This document shows, in pieces, positions 36,499 to 46,920 of a stretch of DNA of 64,000 nucleotides. Origin of the DNA: Polyodon spathula (Eukaryota; Chordata; Actinopteri; Acipenseriformes; Polyodontidae); contig NC_054545.1 in assembly GCF_017654505.1 (NCBI RefSeq), positions 14,489,547 to 14,553,546 on the forward strand, in the 5' to 3' direction. The position numbers were made by a program, and so were the translations under genes. The notes beneath the pieces were generated by a model. That model searched no databases and was not told where the DNA came from. It was given only the letters and a program-made list of their open reading frames with translations. Within the stretch, counting starts at the first letter, position 1. Every line of letters begins with the position of its first letter.

Positions 36499-37999
36499 CT
36501 ACAAAAAATATGAAAGAAATAATGAGATTAGAGAAGTATTGAAGAGAATCACCTATAAAAACAAGGATAAACAAAATTGTACGGTTTATGAAATCCAAAT
36601 GTACTCAGATTGAGCTCTCCGCAGAAATCAGGTGCCATTCAAAGTGAAAGAAATGAAGAAACAGCTGCTTGAACTGTTGCTTTTCTTAGGCTCTATGGAG
36701 AACAGCATTCTATACAAATCCAAGCAGCTGTTTCTTCACTTGTTTCACTGGGAATGGTAAATTAGCCCGATCTACACCAATGATCCTCATCTGTGGTCAG
36801 CTCGATCTGAACATTCGATAATTGGCTTGTGCAGCTCCAATTCAACTAGTAGAAATCAATATTGCACAGTGCATAATCACCATAGCACTGCCTTCATTTT
36901 TTGAGATTTTTTTTTTCTACATTACAATCTTGAGAAAATGCCAAACATATTCTTCAAGTTGAATATCTGTACATTGTCATTCTAAGCTTAAAAAACTATT
37001 TGTCTTCCATGGGATTTTTATTTTGTTTTTTTTTCAGTGCTGAAAAGTCTCTCAATGACACATCTGTCCATACAGAGTTGTTGCAATTCAACCTTAAATA
37101 AAACATGACATGCTAGAAAAATATACCACTTACCATCTGGAATTTTATTACTTCTTTGGAGCTAACCTAGAAATAAGAGAGAGACCATTTATCTTCAAAG
37201 TAGCAACAGAGATATGTTTAAAAAAAATAAAAGTGAAATGATCCGGGACTGTCTCAATCGGTGCTTTCCAGCTGCACTGCAAACTCAAAAAGCATTTTTT
37301 TTACTTACAACCGTGCTAATCTTCTTTTTTCCATCTGTTGCTCTGAGGAGGCACTTGTTGTCCACGGGATCAAAGGTCTCTGTGCTTCCTTTTCGGGGAA
37401 CAGGTTTTGTTCTACCATCATCTACAGGACAAAAAAAAAAAAGTGTTATTCACTACCGGCATGCATCCACACAGTGTAGGAGTTCAACTGAACTCAAACA
37501 CATCAAAAATGTATAGGCCCACAGTTAGTAAAAGATGAATAAATGGTCTCAGCATAGCACAACCAGACTGCATCCTGGCTTCAGTACAGGGACTTACATT
37601 GGATAAATACTTTAAACGTTCCCTTTAACCACCCCTCCCCCTCCACCCTCTCTCTGTGGTTGTGAACTTACATTTCTTTAGTGTGATGTAAATACTTCCA
37701 CTGGTTCTACACCTCTGAAACAACCGTGTAAGTTCTGTCAAAAACTGCAAGACGAAGACATGGCATCAGACACAGTCCCCAGACACCAACACAAATCCAG
37801 CTTTAGCCAAAGAAAATAATAAACTTGGTATAGTAATAAAAACAAGATTTTTATTTATTTATTTTAATGGGTTTGTTTCATATGTACATATGTATTTTTT
37901 GACACACGAGATTTGGGATGAGAAAAACGTTTTAAATATAAAAAAACACTTTGTGATTAGCTATATATATATCGATATATATATATATATATATATATC

Positions 38000-38031
<32 letters not shown>

Positions 38032-38172
38032 AACAGATACATAGATATCTATTTGTCCCTGTAGATTGACCCATAACTGGGTGTTGCAAATTATAAATAA
38101 TTATTATTAGGAACTGAAAAAAAAGTTTTCAATTGCCACAAAACATTGTAAAATATATATATTATATATATA

Positions 38173-38216
<44 letters not shown>

Positions 38217-38380
38217 CACAAACACACACTTTACACTTCTCATTAGAAGAGTAATGGTCAAAAATTTTTAATATTTATTTCTTTCTAATAGGGTCCCACA
38301 AATTAGAAGGGGCGAATTAAGTACTGATGAATAACATGTAAATAATTTAGGTCATAGTTGTCCGTATGTGGTACCATGTT

Positions 38381-38426
<46 letters not shown>

Positions 38427-38435
38427 ATATACACA

Positions 38436-38485
<50 letters not shown>

Positions 38486-38641
38486 ATATTAGTGGTTTTG
38501 AGTAAGAATCATTCATCTTTTGAAAAATAAATGTCTGAGTTTCACTTCCCAAAAATAAAACTTAAGATTAATAAAAGCATAGCAGGACCCATTTGTATTT
38601 TATTAAATTATTCTTACCGAGTCGTTTTCCAGTAGTACCAT
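36409..38641 (-). CDS. srp14: Signal recognition particle 14 kDa protein (110 aa), complete
   Basis: Five exons on the minus strand (38641-38618, 37744-37672, 37421-37309, 37166-37134, 36498-36409) join to 110 codons plus stop. The protein starts MVLLENDSFLTELTRLFQRC and contains RTSGSIYITLKKYDGRTKP, DNKCLLRATDGKKKIST and YSNLLRAHMDGLKKKDKK. This is near-identical in plan to mammalian SRP14. With SRP9 it binds the Alu domain of 7SL RNA and arrests elongation while nascent secretory proteins are targeted to the endoplasmic reticulum. The tail is Lys-rich and lacks the alanine expansion of the human protein. All splice sites are canonical. It converges on globin X and lies head-to-tail with the pld4-like gene. 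Confidence 0.97.
36635..36757. repeat. Imperfect hairpin in srp14 intron 4
   Basis: Arms 36635-36671 and 36721-36757 are reverse complements at 33 of 37 positions, including 18 consecutive pairs around GAAACAGCTGCTTG, with a 49-base loop. The fold resembles a short foldback transposon or a primary-microRNA-like hairpin. No transcript evidence is available. Confidence 0.8.
37134..37166 (-). CDS. srp14: srp14 exon 4 (11 codons)
   Basis: Encodes VSSKEVIKFQM between CTAG and GTAAGTGG splice sites, phase 0 at both ends. Confidence 0.93.
37309..37421 (-). CDS. srp14: srp14 exon 3
   Basis: Encodes YDGRTKPVPRKGSTETFDP and VDNKCLLRATDGKKKISTV. Acceptor CCTGTAG, donor GTAAGT. Confidence 0.95.
37672..37744 (-). 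CDS. srp14: srp14 exon 2
   Basis: Encodes FLTELTRLFQRC and RTSGSIYITLKK. Acceptor CTTGCAG, donor T|GTAAGT, phase 0 in, phase 1 out. Confidence 0.94.
37960..38485. repeat. Cluster of AT and AC microsatellites in srp14 intron 1
   Basis: AT tracts occupy about 37960-38027, 38151-38214 and 38381-38422; a CA tract of about 54 bases follows at 38430-38483. Together they fill much of the 872-base intron. Confidence 0.9.
38618..38641 (-). CDS. srp14: srp14 exon 1 coding part
   Basis: Start codon at 38641-38639; encodes MVLLENDS before the GTAAGA donor. The short first coding exon suits the family N-terminus MVLLE. Confidence 0.92.
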
Positions 38642-39031
38642 GATTTAGACTGAACAGTTTGTGGGCGATCAACTTTCTTCAGATGATCTCAGCTTAACAC
38701 ACGTATAGCATGTTACAGGAAACTAAACTGTTCAACTTTAACCTCGTCATTAACTGGTGACGAAACAACAGCCACAGACTCCAAACCCTCTCCTAGAGCG
38801 AGGACACTGCAAGAGATATGCATTGTGGGATATACCCGGTATACAAGTGTTTACGGAGGGTTGTGTAAATAAGATTGAACAAAATAATCATTTAACAGTC
38901 GAGATAAACCTGAATGTACTGCATGTAAAAGTCGACATAATTGATGCAGTGCGTTGCAGCAGATCGTTTAGGTATATATTTTCCTGTTTAGAATTATCTT
39001 TTTGAGTAAATATTATATAAAATATATATAG

Positions 39032-39108
<77 letters not shown>

Positions 39109-39794
39109 TATATATATATATATAAACAAGTTTGATGTTCTCTGTATTGTTATTCTTTTTCAATAACTACATTTTCTGTAGCAACATACTGCAGTCTAAA
39201 AATTGCTGCTGTATAGCTGGATGAGTCTAAAGCTTTGTCAAAGCATTTGTTAACTGGCTGACACATAGTGGTGTGAAGGATTGTATGCAGAAATGTTCAT
39301 TCTTCACCTGGGATAGAGTTTGCCACTTATCTAAAGTGTAGTATAAACTTACTAACAAATGGGATCTATTCGGTTAATCTAAACATTTGGACAACAATTT
39401 CTTGTTGGCTGTATGCATCATTAAAAATGACTAGCATTTGCATTTATTTTTGTTTAGTTTGCCAAAAACGAAACAATTTTACCTTATAACCATTGTATTA
39501 TATTACTATATATTGACACTGTATTATGCATTTGCATTTATTAATAAAGCACATTATTTATAATTATTTACAAGTATAAAACTAATGTAACATTTATGAT
39601 CCCATTCCTGTTAGCTTTTAGAGGGTTTCCACTGTAGGAGCATGGCGACTTAGCTGAAACCATCCTTGTGGTTTATAATAATGTGTAGGATTTTAAAATC
39701 ATGGATATTAAACTTTAAACAGGCAATTGAAAGGTTTTGGGGTGACCTGGCTAGCTGATTTATTTACTCTGGGTAACAATATAAAATCCCTCAC
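38642..39794. other. srp14 promoter side and intergenic region to pld4-like gene
   Basis: The srp14 5' UTR and promoter should lie just above 38641; no specific element is assigned. A 95-base AT microsatellite lies at 39029-39122. I searched the minus strand here for the downstream PLD exons (the second HKD motif) and found none. Confidence 0.5.
39029..39122. repeat. (AT)n microsatellite
   Basis: Alternating AT of about 94 bases with one short interruption (TTAA near 39104). Confidence 0.9.
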
Positions 39795-39995
39795 AGAGAT
39801 ATAGACCCTGGCAGGGGCCCCGTTGATGTTCAGCAGGAGAGGCTTGTTTTTGTTGAAGGAGGTGGAGTACTGCTCTGGCCAGGGCTGAGGGACAGTGGCG
39901 TTGCGGTACCCAAGGTCCCAGTAAGATTGAAATATCTTGTACAAGTCCTTCGCCAGACAGGAGCAGTTGTAAATCACAGCACCCAGCTCTTTGAC
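39795..39995 (-). CDS. pld4: pld4-like exon following the first HKD position
   Basis: 67 codons, phase 0 at both ends: VKELGAVIYNCSCLAKDLYK, then WDLGYRNATVPQPWPEQYST and NGAPARVYIS. Acceptor CTCTTCCAG, donor TCT|GTGAGG. It is intact, with no internal stop. Confidence 0.88.
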
Positions 39996-40339
39996 CTGGA
40001 AGAGAAAGACATCTATAAAAGCATGACCTATCATCATTTTCAATATACAAACACTGTGTGAATATGTGTAGTTGTTACAGGTAGAATAGATAGGTTGTTT
40101 CCAAATTAAATAGTTCTCTTACTCAGGTACCATTCATGCTTATTGGTTTTCCATTCTTTTATTCCTTCTGTTTTTCATGACATCTTTTAAAGATGTTCAG
40201 AATATATCTCAGCGAGGTTCATACTAACGACTATTCAATCATGATTCTAAGTCACACCTCACAAAGGCGTTTTGCATCATCAATGTGAGCTGAAAGGTAA
40301 GAGATTGGGACTAATTTGATTATTAGTCTCACCTTCTAC

Positions 40340-40458
40340 ACCTGGGCAAGCTTCCCGGGTGACAATTGTAATGTGAAGGGCTTGTTGTGTTATTTGCTGC
40401 AGTGAGTGTGTGTGTGTATGTGTTTTTAAATGATTATTACAGGGAAGCTTGCACAGGT
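40340..40458. mobile_element. Short foldback element (119 bp)
   Basis: ACCTGGGCAAGCTTCCC at 40340-40356 matches the reverse complement of 40442-40458 at 16 of 17 positions. It lies in the intron where the first HKD exon would be expected. The interior is non-coding with a GT run. Confidence 0.5.
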
Positions 40459-40615
40459 TGAATATATACTACTTTTAAGGATATGCATCTGTATTTTTCC
40501 ATAACTTAAAACGATTAAGATATAATGACTTCTTATTATATTATTTTGTTAGCTACAATTACTTGAAACAAGCATAAAAAGATATGTTGTCTTTAACAAA
40601 CTGCTGCCAACTCAC

Positions 40616-40799
40616 ATGGACATCAGAAGAGGTGTTCACATCGATATCCTCTCCTGTAAGAGACCAGTAAAAAGAAGCCACGTGGATGCTCTTGCTGGCC
40701 ACATTAAGAAGTTCAGTCCAGGCTTCATACAGCGGCTTATGAACAGTGGCATTCTCTCCATACTGCACATCCACGGGAATGCTTTCAGTGAGAATGAAA
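40616..40799 (-). CDS. pld4: pld4-like exon, start of the PLD domain
   Basis: Encodes FILTESIPVDVQYGENATVH and KSIHVASFYWSLTGEDIDVN. Acceptor TTTTCACAG, donor CAT|GTGAGT. It completes the phase-2 codon from the transmembrane exon and ends in phase 0. Two Asn-glycosylation-like sites (NAT, NTS) suit the lumenal side. Confidence 0.88.
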
Positions 40800-41073
40800 C
40801 TGTGAAAAGAATGAGGTGCTATTGAGTAGCATGCTGGTACTGCTAGGGCTGTGCTGACAGCAGACACCCAAGTGAAGGCCTCCAGCACCTTCATAACAGA
40901 GTTTGGCAAGCCTAGCTCAAGTTGGACAGTCTATGGGTATTAACCCCTACTTATAGTCTAGAATTTAATACGTTTAAATGCACATCACACAATGATGTGC
41001 TCAGTAATATAGACCATTGTCATACCAAGTTGTTCTTTAAGTGGCAAAGGACAAAGGAATGTATTCATCTCAC

Positions 41074-41276
41074 CTGCTGGATTCATTGCAAACATTGTCT
41101 TCTTCCAGGTTTATTTCACTGTCAGACAGGGCCTCGTCTTCCTCAAAGAGTTCAGCGAGTGTCTCTTCAGTTGAACGTGCTTCACAGCTTGTGATCTCAT
41201 TCCACATTAAAACAATGGTTGCCAACAAAGCCAGGCAGCCTGCTGTGAGTCCCAAAAGCACAAGCGCTTTGGAAAA
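41074..41276 (-). CDS. pld4: pld4-like exon with transmembrane anchor
   Basis: Encodes FSKALVLLGLTAGCLALLAT and IVLMW (signal anchor), followed by an acidic lumenal stalk (LAELFEEDEALSDSEINLEE). Acceptor TTTCCAG, donor AG|GTGAGA, phase 2 out. Confidence 0.75.
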
Positions 41277-42274
41277 CTGGAAATGGATTCAGATAAAGCC
41301 ATCTGTTTTAATATGAATTGATGGTCTCAACCTAGATATTAGGCCTCATCACAAAACCACTATTTGGTACAACTGGCACAGTTACTTTATATTGGGATCC
41401 TTTTTTGTCCTTATTTGTTAAAATGTGTCTCCTAATTAAATGTAATGCTGGATTCAATCAAAATGCTGAAAACTACGTATGTGCGCTATTTAATATATAT
41501 TGCATACATGTATGCAGTATATGCATCATATTTACACTTCTTTAAATGCAGTAGCAGAAGATATCCACCGGGGTAAAAAAAGGAGCCCTGTTTTTCAAAC
41601 CTGTGCTATAAATAATACCTCATATGTTCTCCAAAAAGGTTTGGGAACCCCTGGCTTAAGGAAACCCTGAAGTATTGTATTTGGTTCTTTGGCTCTAGTT
41701 TTGTAAAATGAATGGGTGTTTTTCTCATTTTTAAAAAGCTAGGAGTTAGTTAGAGACTGGAGTAAGCTCTTAGCATTTATACATTTTTTTCACTCTTGCA
41801 TTACTTGCTGTCATAGCAGTTCAACAGAGCACTATGCACAAAGGACAATGCCTATTACTGCTAAAATTTATGAATATGGCCCAGAGGTTTGAATAAAAGG
41901 CCAACTTCTTACTTTCAGGCTTAAAACTGCCTCCATCTCTCATGGCTGGCTGAAGGAGTCTAGTACACACCCATTGTATAAAATACATTTTGCTGACATT
42001 GTTGAGATTAAAATAACAGTGCAGCAACTGATAGAGTCCACTTAAAAAATAATAATAAAAAAAACTCTTCTCTTTACTAAAAATCAGTGAAGGAAATGTA
42101 AAGCCAAAGATACTCTTACTACATAGTGCATTTAGATATATGTATTTGAAGAGGACTTTTACAATATGAAAATATTACAGCAAAAATGACCAAATAAAAC
42201 AGTGTTTGGAACTGTTTGAATGCAGTACTGACCAAAACAGTAATGGGTCCTGGATGACGATAACTCTATCTTAC

Positions 42275-42385
42275 CCTGTTGCTGTTAGCTGTCTTGATGT
42301 TATTTAAACCCTTGTAGGGAACAGATCTTCTTGTACTTGACAATGCTTTTTTTAGTTGTATTATCCATTGTGATAGTCTTGAGGT
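42275..42385 (-). CDS. pld4: pld4-like N-terminal cytosolic exon 2
   Basis: 37 codons between GTCTCACAAG and GTAAGA, phase 0 at both ends: TSRLSQWIIQLKKALSSTRR and a basic continuation ending ANSNR. It is positively charged before the membrane anchor, as expected for type II topology. Placed by splice sites and frame only. Confidence 0.5.
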
Positions 42386-43608
42386 CTTGTGAGACAAAAA
42401 AACAGGAGAATGGGGAAATTAAGTGTTTCATTCCAGTAGTACAATATAGTGTCCAAATAGTGAATACTATAAAAGGGGAGTGTATGTCCTTCCACTTGTT
42501 TAAGTGATAAAACCTGCAAAGACCAGCTCAAGCGATCAAGTGTGTCAATCTGAGGGGGTGTAGAGTATATAGTAGTTGACTGTGTGGAATTACATTTCTA
42601 TATCCATTTTTCCATCTAGAGAACCTTTCAGAATCTGTGAGTACAAGGCAGCTCCCTGTGTGTCTGGGGGTATATAGAGGCATACAGTGGATGTACTGCA
42701 GTACGTCTAGCTGTCTTATATCTCTGAAAGCTTAATATTAACAGCAATGACAGGGGCTACATGTCACTGACATGCCTTTGTTCAATATAGTTTGAGATTT
42801 GTCTTATATTTCCTTAAAATGCTTGCTCATGAATGGCTCTAGAAAAATGCATTGAACAACTCTCAGACAAAGTTAACAAACTTAACAAAGCTACATCTGC
42901 TATGTAAATGAATTAATTGCTCATCTTGCTGCTTCCACCGTGTATTACTAAAATAAGACAGGGAACTGAAAGCAGCTTTTCTTCCTGTTTTTACAGTGTC
43001 GATTTATCACATTCTAATTTCCTTTTTATCAGTTTACTCTATAGGGGTGTAGCTAATAAAGGTGATTAACCCTTTCAGATTGGTGATCACATTACCAACA
43101 GAACAGTGGTTCACAAACTCTTTGTAGTTAGGATCCCCTTCAAAGTGACTTTGTTCAGGAATGAGCCCCAATTGCAAAGAGAATTGTACTAATGAACTAT
43201 ATAAAGTCATTTCCTGTCCGATAATGTTTAAATGCAATGTCTACATTATATAAAAGACACCTAGTCTTAGTAAAGTGTGTTTTCTTGGAATGAGACACCC
43301 TGAATCCTTTCCACAACCCCCAACTCCCCACTCCTAGTCTGAGAACCACTGCCGTAGAACTGCTATACACAGTACTGAGATGTTCCATTAATCGAAGAAT
43401 AATTCATTTTTTTGATTTGATCATTTGACTTGTTTCATTGATTGACTGTATTTTGTATCTTTGTGAACGGCATCATAACTAAATCCTGTTTTTATTCATT
43501 TAGCTATTCTCTATTTAACAACTACTTTAATGTATCAATATATAATATATATTATATATAGATATATATTATTATATATATAGATATATATATATATTGG
43601 TCTATATA

Positions 43609-44851
43609 CAGTGCCTTGCAAAAGTATTCAGATCCCTGACCAGTCCTCTCATATTACTGAATTACAAATGGTACATTGAAATTTCGTTCTGTCCGATATT
43701 TTTTTTTAAAACACTTAAACTCAAAATCAATTATTGTAAGGTGACATTGGTTTTATGTTGGGAAATATTTTTAAGAAAAATAAAAAACTGAAATATCTTG
43801 CTTGCATAAGTATTCAACCCCCACACATTAATATTTGGTAGAGCCACCTTTCGCTGCAATAACAGCTTTAAGTCTTTTGGGGGTAAGTATGTACCAGCTT
43901 TGCACAGAGTGCCAGAGTGATTTTGGCCCATTCTTCTTGGCAGATTTGCTTCAGGTTGTTCAAGTTGGTTGGACGACGCTTGTGGACCACAATTTTCAAA
44001 TAGTGCCACAGATTCTCAATGGGATTGAGATCAGGACTTTGCCTGGGCCACTGTGGGACATTTACCTTTTAGTTCTTGAGCCACTCCAGTGATGCTTTAT
44101 CCTTGTGCTTGTGATCATTGTCCTGCTGAAAGGTGAATTTCCTCCTAAGCTTCAGTTTTTTAGCGGACTGAAGCAGATTCTCTTGCAGTATTTTCTTGTA
44201 TTTTGCTCCAACCATTCTTCCTTCAATTGTAACAAGATGCCCAGTCCCTGCTGATGAGAAGCATCCCCACAGCATGATGCTGCCACCACCATACTTCACT
44301 GTAGGGATGGTGTGTCTTGAGGCATGGGCAGTGTTAGGTTTGCGCCACACATAGCACTTTGAGTTTTGGCCAAAAAGCTCTATCTTGGTCTCCTCTGACC
44401 ACAAAATCTTTTCCCACATCGCAGCTGGGTCACTCTCATGCTTTCTGGCAAACTCCAGACGTGCTTTCAGATGGTACTTTTTGAGTAACGGCTTCTTTCT
44501 TGCCACCCGTCCATACAGGCCAGTGTTATGCAGAGCTCTTGATATGGTTGACTAGTGCACCATTACTCCACTCCCAGCCACTGAACTCTGTAGCTCCTTC
44601 AAAGTGATTGTTGGCCTCTCTGTGGTTTCTCTCACAAGTCTTTTTCTTGTTTGAGTGCTGAGTTTTGAGGGACGGCCTTTTCTTGGCAGTGCCTGGGTGG
44701 TGTGATGCAGCTTCCACTTCCTGATTATTGATCCAACTGTGCTCACTGGGATATCCAAACACTTGGATACTATTTTGTACCCTTTCCCTAATCTATGCAT
44801 TTGTATTACTTTATCTCTAACATCTGTAGAATGCTCTTTGGTCTTTATTAC
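43609..44851 (-). mobile_element. Tc1-like transposon, truncated
   Basis: The terminus at 43609, CAGTGCCTTGCAAAAGTATT, follows a TA-rich flank, and an inner related repeat (GCATAAGTATTCAACCCCC, about 43804-43822) gives the IR/DR layout of fish Tc1 elements. The transposase is on the minus strand. The end at the transposase start side has no inverted repeat, so one end is lost. Confidence 0.85.
43868..44851 (-). pseudogene. Tc1 transposase pseudogene
   Basis: One frame runs from 44851 to a stop at 43868, with helix-turn-helix text (GYKIVSKCLDIPVSTVGSII), KGRPSKLS, GGGSIMLWGCFS and QSPDLNPIENLW. It has no initiator Met at the expected place, a TAG at about 44554-44552 and a TAA at about 44071-44069. 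The first catalytic Asp of the DDE triad reads Glu (ILWSEETKIELFG). It cannot encode a working transposase. Confidence 0.88.
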
Positions 44852-45486
44852 TTAATTATGTCTGAATTAAGCACAAGTACAGAACTTAATAAACTTAATG
44901 AAAACTTGAATATACTAAGTCCAAACTTCAGTGGAATGTGACTGAACCTGGAGAGTTTAGTGCTTCAGTTATGTACTCATTTGGTACTGAAGCTAGTCGA
45001 GTTTTGCATAAATGCACTTCTACTTTTATCATTTTCATAAGTATAAATCTGATTTTTTACATGTTTCAGCCAAAAAGTGGTATTAAGATCCACTGTTTGG
45101 ATCTTTAAAATAGCCCCACCTTGTCTATTTCACAACATGATAGCTACATGTATGTGAAATACACTAACACTGGATGGTTGTTTCGTTACCAATGGAAATA
45201 TTGAATACAATAAAGGTAACAAAAGCTACAATTTCACACATTTTATTTTGTGCTGCATAGTTGCTTTGAATGTTTTCCTTCTTTATAAAAAACTATATTT
45301 GTTTCAGTATTTGCGATGTGTCAAAGTGAAACAGACCTCAGCAGCAGCAAATTATTACTGATCATGTTTTTCTGTGGACAGAAATGTTTTTAAATGACAT
45401 GGTTTTCATTCTAAGATTTCCCTGCAATGATCCGGAGGGCTGTGTTTGAAGCAATTTTAATAAAGTAAAATACCCTGTTTGCCACA

Positions 45487-45582
45487 ATGAGCCAACAAGA
45501 TACATACAGCTGGGACAGAAAGAAAATGAGAGGGTCCAGGACCTACCTACAGCTGCATAATGAACACAGTGAAGAGCACAAG
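45487..45582 (+). CDS. BEN-like gene exon 1
   Basis: 32 codons from ATG in GCCACAATGAG to donor CACAAG|GTAAAG, phase 0 out. Hydrophilic, no known domain. Confidence 0.4.
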
Positions 45583-45806
45583 GTAAAGAACAGGAAGATT
45601 TTGTCCGTGTGCCTTCCTCATAAATGACACTCCATCTCTTCTAAACAATTTGCATTGTGCAACTACAGAATCTGTAACGCATTTGGTTTTTAACATTTAG
45701 CATTTTGTGTGCTTTTTTTTTTTTTTTACCTTGGAGGAAAATTAGATGTAACATTTATATAACTAGACATTTATAAACATTTTTTCTTTAAAAAAAACCC
45801 TTAAAT

Positions 45807-45871
<65 letters not shown>

Positions 45872-46890
45872 CATCAGGTTTTGATCTGTAGTTGATAGAT
45901 GACTTTTATGACTATTTCATCATATCTTTTATATTGACATGAATTTTTATTTTATGTTTTTAAGTTTTACAACAGTGAGAAGGGACACTCTCTTGGGGGA
46001 TACCATATCCTTTACCCGTTTGGGTTCCCAAAAGACTGCCTGTACTGACCAGACGTCAGACTTACCTCAATAGTAAAGGATCTTGGACTTATCGAGTGGC
46101 TCTCATGAGCGTTAGCTACAGAGCCTGGAATGGTCTCTGGTGGTAGATCTAGAATCTTGTTGACCATTCTTTGTTGCTTCACCTGTAAGATTCAAGTTAT
46201 TTTTTTTTTTTAAAACAGCATTGCAAAGTGGTCTTCTAATCACATTGTATCTTTAACTTATACATTCAGTTATTCTACCTAGCCTACAGATACAAAAGAG
46301 CAATAATAGTTATTCTGTGTGTCTCAAAACAAAGCCTTCATGGTTTTTTATTTTATTTGTTTGTTTTCACTGCGTAGGGCATTCAGGCATTCATCAGCCC
46401 ACAGAGGCTGCTGGAATCGGAGCGATGTGCTAATTTAAAAAAAATGACATGCAACATTATGAAGGCTGTATTTACAAGAGAGGAGATCTTGACTGGAAGT
46501 GTAACTGGAAGACGAGGGAAAGGAATGGATGAAGCCCGAGAAAGTTCAAGCAATCATGGGTAAGAGAATCCTTTTTTATTTATTGATTTATTTGACATGA
46601 CGTCTCAAAGAACAGTGTTGACTAACATCTTTAAATTCAGAGGTTAAATAAGACAAAACATTACTGGACACATAAAGAGAAACACATACCATTGAAACCT
46701 TTGTCTAACACTCACACAATCCTACCTACTATATCATTCACAATGGTTCTATAATTACAAAGTCATTTCCTTCACAGACCGAGTAATCAGCAGATTCCCT
46801 CACGCTGACAGAAACATGGCCGTTGCCAAGATGGGACAAAAGCTTAAAGATGAGAGGATTGCAAATGGCTGCTCGTCATACAAGGACTGA
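45487..46890 (+). CDS. BEN-domain-like small gene or relic, antisense to pld4-like
   Basis: Three plus-strand exons are inferred: 45487-45582, 46378-46559 and 46778-46890. The first opens with ATG and reads MSQQDTYSWDRKKMRGSRTY; the second reads RLLESERCANLKKMTCNIMK, AVFTREEILTGSVTGRRGKG; the third reads VISRFPHADRNMAVAKMGQK, LKDERIANG and ends YKD-stop. The FTREEILTGSVTGRRGKG and RFP...MGQKLKDE segments resemble the two halves of a BEN domain, a DNA-binding module of chromatin factors such as BANP and NACC1. Exons 1 and 2 join in phase. The donor at 46559 and acceptor at 46778 do not: the joined frame stops after ten codons, while the protein-like frame of exon 3 is one base off. It is either a recent pseudogene or an exon boundary I misplaced. 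Confidence 0.5.
45806..45872. repeat. (AT)n microsatellite
   Basis: About 66 bases of alternating AT in the shared intronic interval. Confidence 0.9.
46066..46182 (-). CDS. pld4: pld4-like N-terminal exon 1 (first visible)
   Basis: 39 codons between TCTTACAG and GTAAGT, phase 0 at both ends: VKQQRMVNKILDLPPETIPG, then a Ser-rich part ending SFTIE. An internal Met (MVNKIL) could be the start if the acceptor is not used. It lies inside intron 1 of the plus-strand BEN-like gene. Confidence 0.45.
46378..46559 (+). CDS. BEN-like gene exon 2
   Basis: Acceptor CACTGCGTAG|GGC and donor CATGG|GTAAGA, 60 codons plus two bases, no stop. Contains the first half of the BEN-like signature. Confidence 0.5.
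46778..46890 (+). CDS. BEN-like gene exon 3
   Basis: Acceptor CTTCACAG|ACC; the protein-like frame (phase 1 entry) encodes RVISRFPHADRNMAVAKMGQ and stops at TGA 46888-46890. The phase does not match exon 2. Confidence 0.45.
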
Positions 46891-46920
46891 TACAATGAGC
46901 TCCTCTTCCGTAATGTAAAA

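Larger units (their letters stand above)
42386..46065 (-). other. pld4-like intron with Tc1 and microsatellites
   Basis: Holds an AT cluster (43540-43600), a decayed Tc1 element (43609-44851), the first exon of a plus-strand BEN-like gene (45487-45582) and an AT tract (45806-45872). The rest shows nothing recognisable. Confidence 0.6.
39795..46182 (-). pseudogene. pld4: pld4-like gene, catalytic HKD exons not found
   Basis: Five minus-strand exons (46182-46066, 42385-42275, 41276-41074, 40799-40616, 39995-39795) join in one frame. The order is a cytosolic N-terminus, a transmembrane segment (LVLLGLTAGCLALLATIVLM), a linker, then AWTELLNVASKSIHVASFYW SLTGEDIDVN and KELGAVIYNCSCLAKDLYK. These match the PLD3/PLD4/PLD5 type II membrane family, whose PLD3 and PLD4 members are endolysosomal 5' exonucleases. 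Missing are the exon between SSDVH and VKELGAV, which should carry the first HxKxxxxD motif, and every exon after 39795, which should carry the second. The 620-base gap between the flanking exons has no such frame. Skipping keeps the frame, since both junctions are phase 0. Linkage to cep170b favours PLD4. It may be a degenerate copy, or the window may miss displaced exons. Confidence 0.7.
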
